Shown here: in pieces, positions 39,052 through 52,000 of the stretch | How positions within the stretch are numbered: position 1 is the first letter of the stretch | How the letters are laid out: every line of letters begins with the position of its first letter | Assembly (NCBI GenBank): GCA_000708835.1 | Contig: DF237263.1 | Location: 40,516-104,515 of the forward strand | Length of the DNA stretch: 64,000 bases | Origin: Klebsormidium nitens | Taxonomy: Eukaryota > Streptophyta > Klebsormidiophyceae > Klebsormidiales > Klebsormidiaceae | Reading direction: 5' to 3' | The notes under the pieces: model-generated | The model's input: only the letters and a program-made list of their open reading frames with translations | The model's database searches: none | What the model was told of the DNA's origin: nothing | Program-made: the position numbers and the translations under genes

Positions 39052-42000
39052 ATGGCGGTCCCAAGCAATCCTACCGCCTCCCTCGCAGCTCAGGTAGAGC
39101 ATATAGAGAAGCAGCTGGAGAAGCTGCAAGCGAGAGTGCAAATTGCCGAAGGGAAGCTCAATGCAGGCCAATACGAGATTGAAAACAAGGTGAGAATACA
39201 CAAGTGCAGATTAGAAGCTGGTCAGATTGTTCGTCGGAAGCAGTGCAGAATTTGCAGGTTGAACTGCAATCTTGAGCATCACCAACTCAAGATCTTTGCT
39301 GATCAGCCAGCATGGATGCTCTGTTTGCCTCCTTACCCTCTGACCAAAATGAAAAGTTCAGTGGTTTGCATGGTGGCAGGTTTTGAAGTAATGTGCTTGC
39401 GCCAGCTCGAAGGCTTCAGCATTGTTGTGCAATGTTTCATATCCACCACCGTTTGCACAATGCAATCGGTACAGCAGACAGCAGGCAATCGAGTGCCACA
39501 ACCTTTCCATCTTATATGTACGTAGTGAACTAGCTGCGTCCTTTCTAGATCTGCTTCTTATCGGACAGCATGACATTCGGTCAACCCCCCATTCCTTCTC
39601 ATACTCTGATTGTACAGCGCGCGTACAACGCACGAGCGGTCACAGAAACGCAAAAGCTACAAGAAGAGATAGAGGCTAATGGGGTGAAAGACGCAGTAGA
39701 ACAGCTGCTTCCTTTGGTCAGGCGCAAGGCCAGCCTTGCAGCAGAAGAGAAAGCGTTTAAGGCTTCCTGCAAAGCAAAGAGGGTGCAATTGGAGCATGAG
39801 ATTGAGGACCTGAAAGTGAACCCCCCAGAGCCAGAGGCGGACAGCCGCAGTCAGGAACTAGAGGCGGCTTGGAAAGCTGCTGTTGCAGAAAGAGACGAAC
39901 TGAAAAAGGTAAGTGTCTGAACAGCAATCAACGGTTGCGAGTCAAGAGGTGGCTTGATGGAAGCGGAGCGCTGCCTACTAACCAGTTTCAATGGCTCAGA
40001 AAAGAGTGGGCAGACATTTGATCTTAGGGCTTCATGTGTGAGTGAAGAGACTCTATTTTGATGAAACAAAGCTGCCGCCTGGGTTCAACGTTTGCAGTAC
40101 GACTGAGTCAGACTCTGGTTTCCAGCATTGGGTTCCAGCATCTCAGAACAAGTGGGAGCGGGTTTTACTTCTTGAGCTCGGTGCAAGGTATCAGCGAGCC
40201 ATCGTTTTATACAACTTGCGCTCAGCTTTCTAAGATGGCTTTTGTCGTCTGCTTTTCACCTTTCGGGTTTGCTTCTTGGCCGTGTCTTGACTTGTTTTTG
40301 TGGTGTTTGAAGGAACTTGGCAAGAAGCTGCGGGGCATCTTGCTCCTTGAGCGGAAGTTGGACGAGATTCCGTCAGGTTTGGAGCTGATGCAGTACGAGA
40401 AGCGCTTCGTGGAGCTATACGAACAGGAACAGGTATGTTTATCGAAGTTCAAGCTGTCAATTATTCAGGATCTCACCAAGCCACAGCTTTCATGAAGTTC
40501 TCGTCCCGGCGTGGATATTGGTCACCTAGAAAAGTCGAGGCCGTTCTCTTGAGGAAACTGCAGTCTTCCGACTTAAGGAGACTGTCGCTGATCCTCTTAG
40601 CTATGGTTTCTGATACTGACAAACTGAGCAGTCTCAGTCTGGGTTGAACAATCTGTATGCCTATCCTTTTGACTTGGACGTCAAAGTTGAGGAAAGAAAC
40701 ATGTCAAACCATTCCGTGACAGGCCTTTGAAAGAATTCTGATACTACATGCTCCAAACCCCGTTGCATCAAAACTATCTGAAACGGCCCTCTCGCCTGTG
40801 CCACGGATTGACTGCCGTTTGATTTGACTGCAGTCCCCTTCTTTCTTGCACTCTTTGAGAGGGAACTTCAAGTTTTCAAGAAGCTGATCTTAAGCTGCTA
40901 CATTTTGCGTATGCCTTCAGGGAAAGCTCCAGGAGACACGGCGCTTTTACAACACGTACAATTCGCTCACGGACGTCGGCAAGTTCACGCAAAAAGAGAC
41001 GTCTCTACTGAACTCCATAGAAGGCCAGGTATGGAAGCTCCGGTCCCTCCGACCGTCTCTCTGACCGCAATACCTGAGGGTATTGTCCTTCAATACTCTC
41101 GCAGCTGTTGTAAGGATGTTGGATCAATCCCGTTAGCGTAAACTTCCATCAAATCTTACTTGTAGTGAACATCTTGATTGGGCGATAGACATGGGCAGGG
41201 ACAAAATCTCACGTGTCTCCAGGTCTGTCCCGAGTTTCGCAGCTTAACGTACTAGATCATCACTGGGCCTTCACAGTGCCTGAGCTCAGTCTTCAAGTGG
41301 CATCAAGTTGCGAATACGATACAGAGCAGATGCAAAGTCCAAGAATATAACTGGGTCACTTCGGTCATTGAAATCGTCCTTATCGTTCTCGGTCACTCCA
41401 GTTTGATCAGGCCATCTCCTTCCCTGCGGGGCGCACCAAGCTCGTCGAGTCAATGGAGGGGATTGCGGCGAGCGTGAAGCAGGCAAGGGTTCCGCTGCTC
41501 ACATCTGTTCAATGTTGCGTTCAGACTGACGTATGAAATCCGTCCCTGATTGGTGTTTGCGGCCCTGACGGGATATCTCGTTCACCGCTATCTTTTAGCT
41601 GTGCCAGAGGTGCTTTTGTCGGCCACGTCCAATCCAGGGCCTTTGTACGGAGACTGTTTTGGTGGTCAGCTTCGAATCCTACATCAAACCGCAGTTTCGC
41701 CCCCTTTTCAACGAACAAAAGGTCAGGTAGAAAGTAAGGCTAACCAAGGGGCGGGGGAGTCGTCCCGAGGCAGCTTATCACCAAACGCCATCCCCTCACG
41801 ATCGTAAACCTTTGTAACGATTGACGTTTCTTAGTGATACTTGGCGCAGACGCTTTCCAAGGCGACTCAGAGGCTGGACGAGGACCGGCGGTCGTTGACG
41901 GCGCTGCAGGCGCAGCACGCGCAGCTGCTGGACGCAGAGAGACTGTACCACACACGCGTCAGAGAGTTTCAGGTGAGCCGCAGTTCCGCTTCAGTCGTAT

Positions 42001-42427
42001 CTCTCGTATCTGGACAGTCTGGGGAATATCAGACTTTGTGTCGAACCTGGTACTGGTCACCAGAAACCAACGCGGGTTTCTCGACGCTATTAGGGCCGTT
42101 CGTTTTGTTATGTGTTGGGCCGTCCGGAGGTTTACTGGTTGGGAAGGGTTGTCGTTGATTGGTACCAGGTTTGACGCAAAGCGCGAACGTGTTGTCCATT
42201 GGCGTAAGCCTGTTTACCTGGGTTGGCTTTCCGACTTTCGGGCATCAAACGTGCATCTCAGACCCTCCTGATCGAAACGGTCTGGCCAGATCAGGGGTAA
42301 AGCTTGGTGTCATCTGTGACAGTCAAACCATTTTCTAAACCATGTTCTGTGATTGTCGCAGGTTGCTTGTGACCGGAACGAAGAACTAAAGAAACAGGTA
42401 ACCACGAGGCCTGAACAAGTAACGTAA
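39052..42427 (+). CDS. CCDC93: CCDC93-like coiled-coil protein, short form
   Basis: CCDC93 is a subunit of the CCC (COMMD-CCDC22-CCDC93) complex, which works with Retriever in endosomal cargo recycling. Seven exons, all phase 0: 39052-39189, 39618-39908, 40313-40432, 40921-41028, 41402-41482, 41850-41972, 42362-42427; 308 residues. It is almost wholly coiled coil. The signature part of the family is in exons 3-7: YEKRFVELYEQ, ETRRFYNTYNSL, QKETSLLNSI, FDQAI and a final RLYHTRVREFQ block. Human CCDC93 is about twice as long and starts with an NN-CH calponin-like domain, which is absent. The divergent Nudix gene leaves only 398 bp upstream, so the missing domain is not hidden there unless it is far away. 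The ATG context is ctgcaATGGcg. Intron 5 starts with GC (41483), not GT. Confidence 0.85.
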
Positions 42428-43084
42428 TCAGAGGGGCAAACAACCTTGCATCGCTGCTGTTGAGAAGGTTTCGAAGAGGGTCGCAATGGTACCACATGAT
42501 CGTCGTACAATTCAATTGCGGAAGGGCTTTATCCCAACCAGCTCTCTCCGACTTGGCCCCCCATGGATAATGGCTGGCAAACGTAAACTGCATGCGTGCC
42601 AATCGTTGAATGTCTTTGTCGCGCACCAGACAACAGATCAATTTGTCGCAACACGCAGTGCGCCCATGAGTCGGCGGCCGATTCCAATCATGATGCAGGT
42701 CGTACTAATAGCTAGCTGGAACGATCCGGCGAAGGCTCGATTGGTGAAAGGATCAGCCTTAGGAAATTTAACTTCTGGGGTTATGCCTCGCGCGGTCCCA
42801 TGTGCATTGCATGAAAGAATGAATGATAGTATGGTGTCATGCGTGATATGTATCCTTCTTAATTATTCTACACGCTGCAAGGCCATATATGCTGCACTAA
42901 TTGCATATTGGCAGTGGGGCAACTTGAAAGGTTGTATACCTTGCAATTTCTCAGGAAGTATGTTAATATTTAAACCGGCCACAAAGCTTGGCCGAGACAG
43001 CTAAGCATATGTTCTATCGACCTTCTCAGATTCACGGCAGTTGCCTACCCATAAAACATCACCAAATCGTTTTCAGTGCATGCG
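42428..43084. other. Convergent intergenic region, no gene seen
   Basis: Separates the stop codons of the CCDC93-like and VIP1 genes. The ORF 42486-43004 has no domain and no codon pattern like the neighbours. Confidence 0.55.
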
Positions 43085-46000
43085 TCAAACAGCTATCTTT
43101 TGCAACGTGTACCCAGTATTACTGGACCGCTGGTTGCGATGCCTGTGGTGACTGTCGCCAGAGTCATGCTGGACCGCCGGATACCCGGCTGGGGGCGGGA
43201 ACTCTTCAACGGGCATGGCGAAGGGCTTTAGCATCACCTCCAGCTGCTCGAGGCTCAGATAAGTGCCCACGTTTTGGAGGGGCTCCCGGGGAAGGATCGG
43301 GAGAACATGGTCGCGGCCCCGAGGGGTCACCTGCGCGGCAGGTGAAGACTTGGATTGAAAAGTTGATATAGTGAACGAAGGAAAGAATCCGGCGAAAGAA
43401 AGACTTTGCTCGAGCCGTTTCAAATGACGCACCTGAAGTGCTTGACAAGTCCTGACTATCTGGCTTCACGAGCAAAAACTGATGAGCCGGTTTTGGACCG
43501 CTGCGAATAGGCAGAGACTAATGCACACAATTGGGTCCAGTGTGTGCTCGCCTACCGCTAAAACATTGATTTACATGGATCCGCATAGACTGCATGCGGA
43601 AACCTTAGAGGGGCAAGCGCTGCAACTGTGGCGCTGCAACTGTGTCCGTGCTCACCTCCAGAGGGCTCAGTGCGGCTCCGCTGCTGTACTGCAGATCGAC
43701 TCGGAACCGCTTCGTATCGTTGATCGGCACCTGTCGAAGGCAAAAGCTCGTATCGGCGGGTTCTTGAGCGGCAAAGATGTCGAGCCAAAGACCTTACACG
43801 AGATAGTCTATGCTGCTGCTCTCTTACTGAGCTGTCTGCCACTGTCAAAGTTCTGGAACTTTCTCAACCGGTAAGAATGAAAGCCTATTCATTTGAGTAC
43901 ACAGCACAACAAACAGCCTCCCAGGTGAGATCTCATCACCCATACCATGCGTGACTACGAAGTTTTGGCAGGTAATAGAAGATGCATAACAGCAGCTTTT
44001 CAGTGCTTTTTACTGAAAAGGTGGGCCGAACGAAGCGGTGGGGGAACCTGAGTGCAAAGACCCGCAATCTGCAAACTCAATATGCCTTACCTCCGTGTTT
44101 TCATAGAGCCGCAGCACAATGTGCGTCAAGTAGTCCAGCTCCTTCGTCTCGTATAACCTATGCAGCGCCTCATCTGAGATGAGCGGCTCCTGCCCCGCCA
44201 GCTTCTCGTCCAGGTGGCAGTAGCGCAGCACATTGATCAGCGAGTGGATGTGAGACTCCGACGTGAAGTAGAGCCGCGTGCGCACGTGCCGCTGCGGGGT
44301 CTTCACGTTGGCGTACCTGGAAGTGACACGTGGCAGCGGGTCAGGAAGCGTGCAGGGACCAAGTAAATAGGGATTTTCGGAAGGCGTCAGTTTCGGGGCC
44401 TTAGTGAAGATTGAGGAAAAAAAGACGGATGGAACGGAGGGACAATATACTTGATGCGGTGGGCTCATTCGGTTGACAACCACAGAAGGAAAAGCGGAGC
44501 GCTAAAGTCTCAACACTTGTACGGTTCTGTAATTCTCAAATGCGGAGCGCCACGGTTGCGAGACAAAGGCTTTTCTTAGAACTGACAGAACATGGAACGG
44601 GAAGAATAGGTTGGACGCTCTCAAAAATGCAGGCGGAGTCTGGTCTGCTTCCGCCAAGGCTAATCCTGATTGATTGGACGCGTCTCTTTGCAGCACAGTT
44701 CCAGAGAGCAGGCAAGCAAAGTAGGGAAAGGCTTGCAAGCGCTCACTTGGGGTTCAGTCGGTACGACGCCTCCTCTGCGCGCCCCTCGCTCTTTGCCGAC
44801 GGGCTGTCCGGCTCGTCGTCCAGCTTCTCCACCCGGTCGCTAACCCGGTCGCTAACCCTCTCGCTAACCCGCCGGTTATCCCCCACCTCCAACCTCCCCA
44901 AGTTCATTGCCACCAATTCTGCCTCGGTAGGCGGCCCTGAGGCGCTCTCCCCGACCATAATGCTCGGCGTACTCGACCGGGGGGTTCCCGGAGCCTCCGC
45001 TTGGCCCGGGGGGATCCCCCCGGGGACTTCCACCGGCAACGGCGCTTTCCCGGGCGCTTTCACGGGCGACGGCGCGGCCAGGGGGATCCCCCCGGCCACT
45101 TCCAGGGGCGACGGCGCGCCCGGGAGGCTCGCCCCGGCGGCCGCCGAGCTGGACTCGCTGGGCGCGAGGCTGACCATGCTTGCTGACGTGTCGGCGTTCC
45201 CGAGGCGCGCGGTAGAGGCCTCGGAGGTTGCAAGAGACGAGAGTTTGGCGGTGCTGCTGACGGGGCGCCAGGGCGCCTTGTTGGCGGGCTTCCAGTGGCC
45301 GCTCGGTTCGCTGGTCAGCTTCGCGACGCTCAGGGTCTCCTCCCGCGTGTTCCAGAAGTCGATCAGAATCTTGCCCACCAGCCGCCGGCAGATCTGCAGG
45401 CGAGTGGGAACAGAGGTGAGTCTGCGCGCTTGCCCTTCGCCTCCCCTCTCTTTTCTGTCTACTTTTTTTGCCTCAAACCCACCTAATGTTTGTTGGGAAA
45501 TTGCCGTCGGGGCGAGAGAAAAAGCGGCCCTGGAATCCTGAACCCATATCGAATTCCCCCAAAAACCAATACTTGAATGAGCCAGCCGCGAGAGCCTGAT
45601 TCATCTTTTTGCACTCATCAACAAGGAAATTCCCCGTGCCACTGAGACAAAGGCTCAACGTAACCACTTCCGACCAGCTTGTCTTACTGCCGTTCAACTG
45701 CATTTCAGAGCTTTCATCTCTCTGGTAACAGCTTGACTGCTTTGAGAGGAAGGGAAAGCCCACCTTGGATCCAATTCGGAGCTTATGCACGGGGTTGATG
45801 CCGTATTCGTTGGGGATGACGCCGTCCGCGAGCGCCTTGGCGACCGAGAAAATCTCGTCCAGGCCAACCAGGTTTAGGTGCGGGTTGTGCAGCAGATCGT
45901 ACCTGGAGGAGTGGAGACAGGCAGTTGGGATTACGAAGAGCTTACGATGAGTTGAGAGTGGTCGAGCGAAGAAGCGTCTTATGTTCAGGTAGACTGGGAT

Positions 46001-49000
46001 TATAGTTGAGATGAGGGCGAATCGCGCCAGGGGGCAGCAAGAGGGCCGTATTGCAGTCGAGAGAACAAAGTAGGAAGAAGAGGGGGACGATGCGAAGGTT
46101 AAGGTGCGGGTTACGAAGCAGGTCGTCCCTAGAGAAAGTGTGACGGCAAAAAGATAGCGAAATAGAAAGGACAAGAGAACAGGGGGAAAGGAATTATCCA
46201 CCAGCGAGTTCTATGGAGTGAACACAGAAATGCAGGAGGAACGATACGATGAACGGGGATGGAAATGAGCAGGCACATATTGAATTACGGAGCAAACGAC
46301 AAGCGGCAGCGGGGAGAACCAAGGAACGGAAAAGGAAAAAAAATGAACTGGGCGACGTGTCCACAACTTCTGCGGTTGCGATAAAATAAGCACAGTGGGA
46401 CCGATGCTTGCACCTCGGGCAGTGCGTTACAGAGCTGTTCTCGGCAAGATTGGCAAAGACCAAGATACTTCACAAAACTTGAGAAGCAAAGGAACCGAAA
46501 TGAGAAAGGCAGAACCTCGCACACTGTCGACAGCCAGGAATCCCGTTGTTTAAACCCTTTTTAGCGGCTCAGATTCATGAAAACTCAGGGCTTCGGAGTT
46601 ACTCACTTGGCACAGTCGTAGATGTCCGGGATCTTGCTGATGTCGTACTTGTTCTTGCGCTCGTTGTACATGTCCCGCTCTAGTTTCTTCCAGCGCGCGA
46701 ACATGAGCAGGAAATTTTCGGACCCGCACGGCAGCCCCGCTTCCACTCGGTCCTGGTCCAGATCGGCCTTCCCTAGGGCACGTGCCTCCAAGCTGACGTA
46801 ACACGCTGCGTCTTCGCTGCCGCTCGTCGAACCGGCTGCGTAGTCCTCTTCTTTGCAGAGCTCTTTTATCTGGGCGGTCAGGAGCTTGGTCAGTTGCACC
46901 TGGAAAAGGAAGAGCGGCCTGATGAGCGTCGTCCAGATTGGAAACAATCCGGTTTGACTGTGTGTAATAGACCTTGTCTTAGTCAAAAATCAAGGGACGT
47001 CCGCTCATTAGCTAGCTGGGCTCCACTTCCCTCGATTGACGCTTTCTGAGAGACCACCGGCGCGGGATGGTTAGACGCACCTTCAAGCCAGATGTATATT
47101 GCTCGGATCAAAACGCACCCTCTGACTGATTCGAAGCTTTTCAATCAACCGAAGCCCGAAAACGCAATTCGAAAATGGACTGCACACATAAGACGTCGAT
47201 CCTGAGTGCCGCTTCACCTCTCTCTGCTTTAACCTTAAATCGCTCAGGCCAAGTGTCTCTACTTCATGGAGACCACTTGGTTCCCTCACTGGGCGCTGGA
47301 GCAGTTACAGCAGGTTATTTGAAAACCCCGCCGTTGACGAACCAGTTGAAGCCACGTGTCTCGATAATGAAGAGCCCACATGTCCTGATCACCAGGCGCT
47401 GCAGCAGACGCAGCGGGTTCTCGGGATCCCCTGCCGTCGACCAACCAATTGAATCCACGTGATTCAAATCTCAAAAACCCACGTATTCCCGACTCACCAG
47501 GCGCTGCAGCAGCCGCAACGGGTTCTCGGGGATCCCCCCGCCGTCGACCATCCAGGGCGAGGCCGGTTCCTCCGGCTTCTCGGGCCCCCGATTGTTGCTG
47601 TACGCCTCGAACAGAAACTTCTTGCTCGTCTCCATCGCCTTGTCCGCGCCGGGATCTACGATGTCCAGCATTGCCGCGTCGCGACTTACGAGACTTACCT
47701 GGAAACGGGAGAATGTGTTTCAGAGTTATGGCGTGTTAAGACCTACTGTAGGGTTTGTACAGTTTTGCTGTATGCCTCAAGCTTCTTGCTCGTATCTACA
47801 CTTTGGATTGCATCGGGGTCCAAGATGCCTGACATTGCAGCGTCACGACCAACTAAGCTCACCTGGGCAAACGAAAGCGGTTCAATGTCGTGGCTTCAGA
47901 ATTTTCGAGGTATTAGGGTCTGTGCTGAGCGCCTAACAGATAAATTGTGCTCGTCTCCATCTTCGTGTCTGCGCATGAGTCTACAATGTCCAGTATGACA
48001 GCGTCGTAGCTCACTAAGCTCACCCTGGAGAATTTAGGGTTGGATACCTTTTCGAGCTTTCCGGACTCTTAAGGACGTCTCGGCAAGCACTTTTTTGGGT
48101 CTTGCACGTCGGGTCGAGGACAAGGTCCTAGATCGTGGCTCGCAGGCACAAGAGTCTAACTTCAGCGTCCAGAAAGACATTGCATCTTGCTGCTGCAGAT
48201 GAAAGGAAACCCCTGAAAGATCGTTTGACACCCGCGATCTGCCGCCGTAACCCTCGGCGGCTATTTCAAAACCTTTCGCTGCCCCCGTCTTTCAAAAGCC
48301 CCGGCAACCTTTGCAGAGCCGTCGCACTGCATCTCTACACTGCAGCAGCCTACACCAGCCGCCACGTGTCTCACCAGGATTGGCGTGAGCTGCCCCTCCA
48401 GGTCCAGCAGCCCCTTGGTGAATGCAGCTGCGGACATTTGGACGCGACCCTCGTCCGACGTATAAATCTTGAGGTCGTGACGGTACGTACTGTGTAGCCG
48501 CAGCAGTCCGGTCCCCTCGCCTGTGAGAAGAAACGATGGGATGTGTAAATAACGGCCTTGGATCCGCTCCGTTGGGGTGTGCTAGAATGATGCACGAAAA
48601 CTTCGTCAAATCTGCTCGCTTCACCAGCTTACGTCAATCACCAGAAGTCGTGTCATCTGATGACATATCCTCAGCCATCTGACGGCACCGCATTCATAAA
48701 AGGGATCAGGCAGCCGGATCTGGCGGCATCTTGGATGTCAAAATCTACCGTGCTATCTTTGAAGAAAACCAGAGCCCTCCGTGTCTCTCCGATTCCTGGG
48801 CTCAACAAACCTACCTTCGACCTTCACTACTTTCCCTTTTCCCCAATTCGCCCTACCTCTGACATGCCCGATATCGACATGGAGTGACAGAGAAGAGTAG
48901 ATAAAGGACAGCAACCCCTTGCTAGAGAGAAATATTCCCCGGCCCGACGGAGATAAACGAAAGCTCAAAAGCGCCAAAAGTGTCAAAGCAACAGCAAAAG

Positions 49001-52000
49001 CAACAGCAGCTCACCCGGGTACATGTTGTTTCGGAAGTCCTTCCCCAGGCTTTCGGCCTGCTGCCGCCCCGCGTGCGTGAGCACTCCCCCGTACTTCAAA
49101 ATCAGCAGCGCTTCCGTGACCCGCTCCACCGTCTCCCCCTTGTCGTTCACCTCCGTCGCCCACTTCAGCGGCTTCAACTGGACCTTGCGGTAGATCCCCG
49201 AGAAGTGGCCCCCCTGAAGAGGAAATGTGACTTTCTTTGGGTTAATATCATTGAGAGCGTCGCTTCTCTATTATAGCATATAGCTACAGTGGCCCCCTGG
49301 AAGAAGAGCGTGTTTGTTTGGGGTGACGTTAAAGGGCTACTTTTCGTCTCGAGTTTGGGAAAGCTGCGGCGCCCTTCAGAGACAGAGCGCACGGAAGAGG
49401 GTTGGCTGCACTCAGCACTCAAGCGGTACTGCGACCGGCGTCGAGCCGGTTCCAAGTACAAGAGCTAAGGCACGGGTTTGCCAACGGTCCAATAAACCCA
49501 AGAATGACACCAGGAATCTTCTGATGAAGCCGCAGGCACACGGAGAGGAAGTTCGAAGGCCCTCAAGCGCTCCCGCGATCGTTCTGAGGTGATTGTCTGT
49601 ACAAAAAGTTATCAAAACTCGGATCCAAAAAGCAAGGGCCTGAGATAAGAGACATAAGAGAACCGGGGGACGATCCACGCACCTCTTCCAGGACCGCCTT
49701 GACGTGGCGCAGCTTCTCGGCGTGCTCGATGTCCTCCGCCTCGCTGTCACTCTCGCGCCCGGTGCGCATGCGCGGAATCAGTTGCCGGCACGCGTCCAGC
49801 AGGTCCTGCAGCTGCACCGCGCTCTTCAGCTTGGCCTGCAACCAAACGGGACGTAGTTAGAAGCGTCAAAAGAAAAGATACAAACTGCGTAGCTTTGAAA
49901 GAAGACCCAACATGCGGCCTACACGACCAACAGTCGGCCTAAACAAGTGAATCAACCATGAGGTGGTCGGCCCAACAGGACAGCAGGAGGTGTGTAAGTT
50001 CTGCGAGTAAGCAAGACAGTGAAACACTAAGTGTGTAAGTTTGACCGCCTAGAACTCCAGACCGTCCACTTTGCCCCCAATCGGACCGATCCTTTCACCG
50101 TTTTGAACTCCGTTTCTCCAGAACGACTTCGTAACATTCATATTTTGAAGGTTGACCATACATTGAAGCAGTCGTAGTGCGCCGGTGTTTCAGAGCGCAG
50201 GCTACCCGTCCCTCACCTCCTCCCGTGGCCGGTCCCCGTTGTACTTGAGCATCAGGTTCAGCAGCCGCTCGCTGTGGATCTTGAGCTTCACTTTCTGCTT
50301 GGGCGTCCGGTCCCCGTGCCGGATCACCGCAATCACGCACCGCAGCTCCTCCGTACGTCCGAACGTGCTCGGGCCGTAGCTTCCATGGCGCTCGATCGTG
50401 GGCGACGCGTTGCCTTTTGACTTCCACGGGAGGGTGGGCGGGAGGGAGATGTCTTGGAAAGGCGCGGCGGCGGCGATGAACATGCAGCGCAGGACGCACG
50501 CAGTGTCGTCGTAGTACCTGTACACGAGAGGGTTGAGAAGAGTTCCTGGGCGCGTGTCTATGAAACTGGTGTGAGCTGCGGCGGATCAGATGATGGAAAA
50601 TAGGGCGTAAGGTGGATACATTCCAGAGAAGAGCACGTAAAAGCTCGCTCACTGTCCTCTGTTTTCGAGGACAGCTTTTGAGCAAAACAAGGACACTGGT
50701 CAATCTGACAGACCAGCAAACAATTATCTCTTTTTCGGCAACCTCTTGTGTCGGATCGGAGCTTGTCAGACCGTTGTCGGCCCTGACAGGGCTATGCGGG
50801 GTCAAAGGATGCGCAGCATTTTGAAAGGCCTTACCCCTCCTGAGTGCATACGAATGCGCGCAAGAGCTAGCTATTTGGTAAAAACGTAGGTCCGTCATAC
50901 ACCAACGGATCCGCAATACTAGTCATAGATGCTGAGCCAAGAAAGTAGCGATTGAAGCGTCAGCACTATTCGACAGGCAGTTCAGCGCCCACTACGCAGA
51001 TGTTCGTCGACACCGTCGCTTGAGTTCGTCTTTTGAGAAGTTCCGCGCGCTTACTTGTACGAGTTCTTGACAAAGCTCCAGCCGTTGACGTCACAGACGT
51101 AAGAGCGGCCGTTCGAGCGGAGGAGGTCGAAGCCGCAGACTGCCTGCCCGAACATGGTGCACACGTCGTGGGCGATGCTCTTCTCCTCAGGGCTCAGCAA
51201 CACCGGGAACCGAACCTGGAAAAATATGGGAGTTCGAGTTTACGGTGAAACTAGACTGCGGTACCTGACAGAGGAGGTAAGCACGCAGCCGTAATCCAGC
51301 TTCAAGTAGTATCCCTTGGCAGGCAAGAGAGATTGTCTGCAGTTCAAACCTATCAGCGTACATAGTGTCCAACGAAGACCGTAGCTTCGTCACAGATAAG
51401 AAACGAGTCCGTTGGCCCCCGTTCCAGCAACAAGTCCAGCCAACTCAAGACTGTCGAGTTGCTCTCGTGCTCCGAAGTGCAGAGCCAACGCATGCTCTCC
51501 ACGAGTACCGAAGTAACCTATCAGCAACAATCACAATGTCACAGACACTTTCCCGGACGTTTTCAATATACATTTTGTTAATCTCGACAACCCACCTCCT
51601 TTCCGTCGCTGCTCCGCTGCACCACTCCATCGACCACTGGCGACTTGCGCGCCTCTGCGTGCGCATAATCCGGCCCGACGGTGTACACTTTGACGTCCGT
51701 ACCGCCTGTCGGCATGAACTCCTCGTATAAATAGGACCCGTCGCGCCGCACCCGCCGAATCTCGGGGTGGAACTCGCTGGCCCGGTTGCCGACCTGGATG
51801 ACGAGATCTTCGTTTTGATTTTCGGTTCAGATTTGTACTCATCCTAGTTTATGTGCGATCGTACGTCCCCTTTGCGGGAAGGGTAAAATGGGCGTGTGCA
51901 GGGCAGGTAGCCGCGGCCCTTCAAAAGCGACGACCCCGATACTCGAGCTTCGATGCAGCAGAACGATCTCTGAATCCAACGCGACAGGTACCCCTTATTG

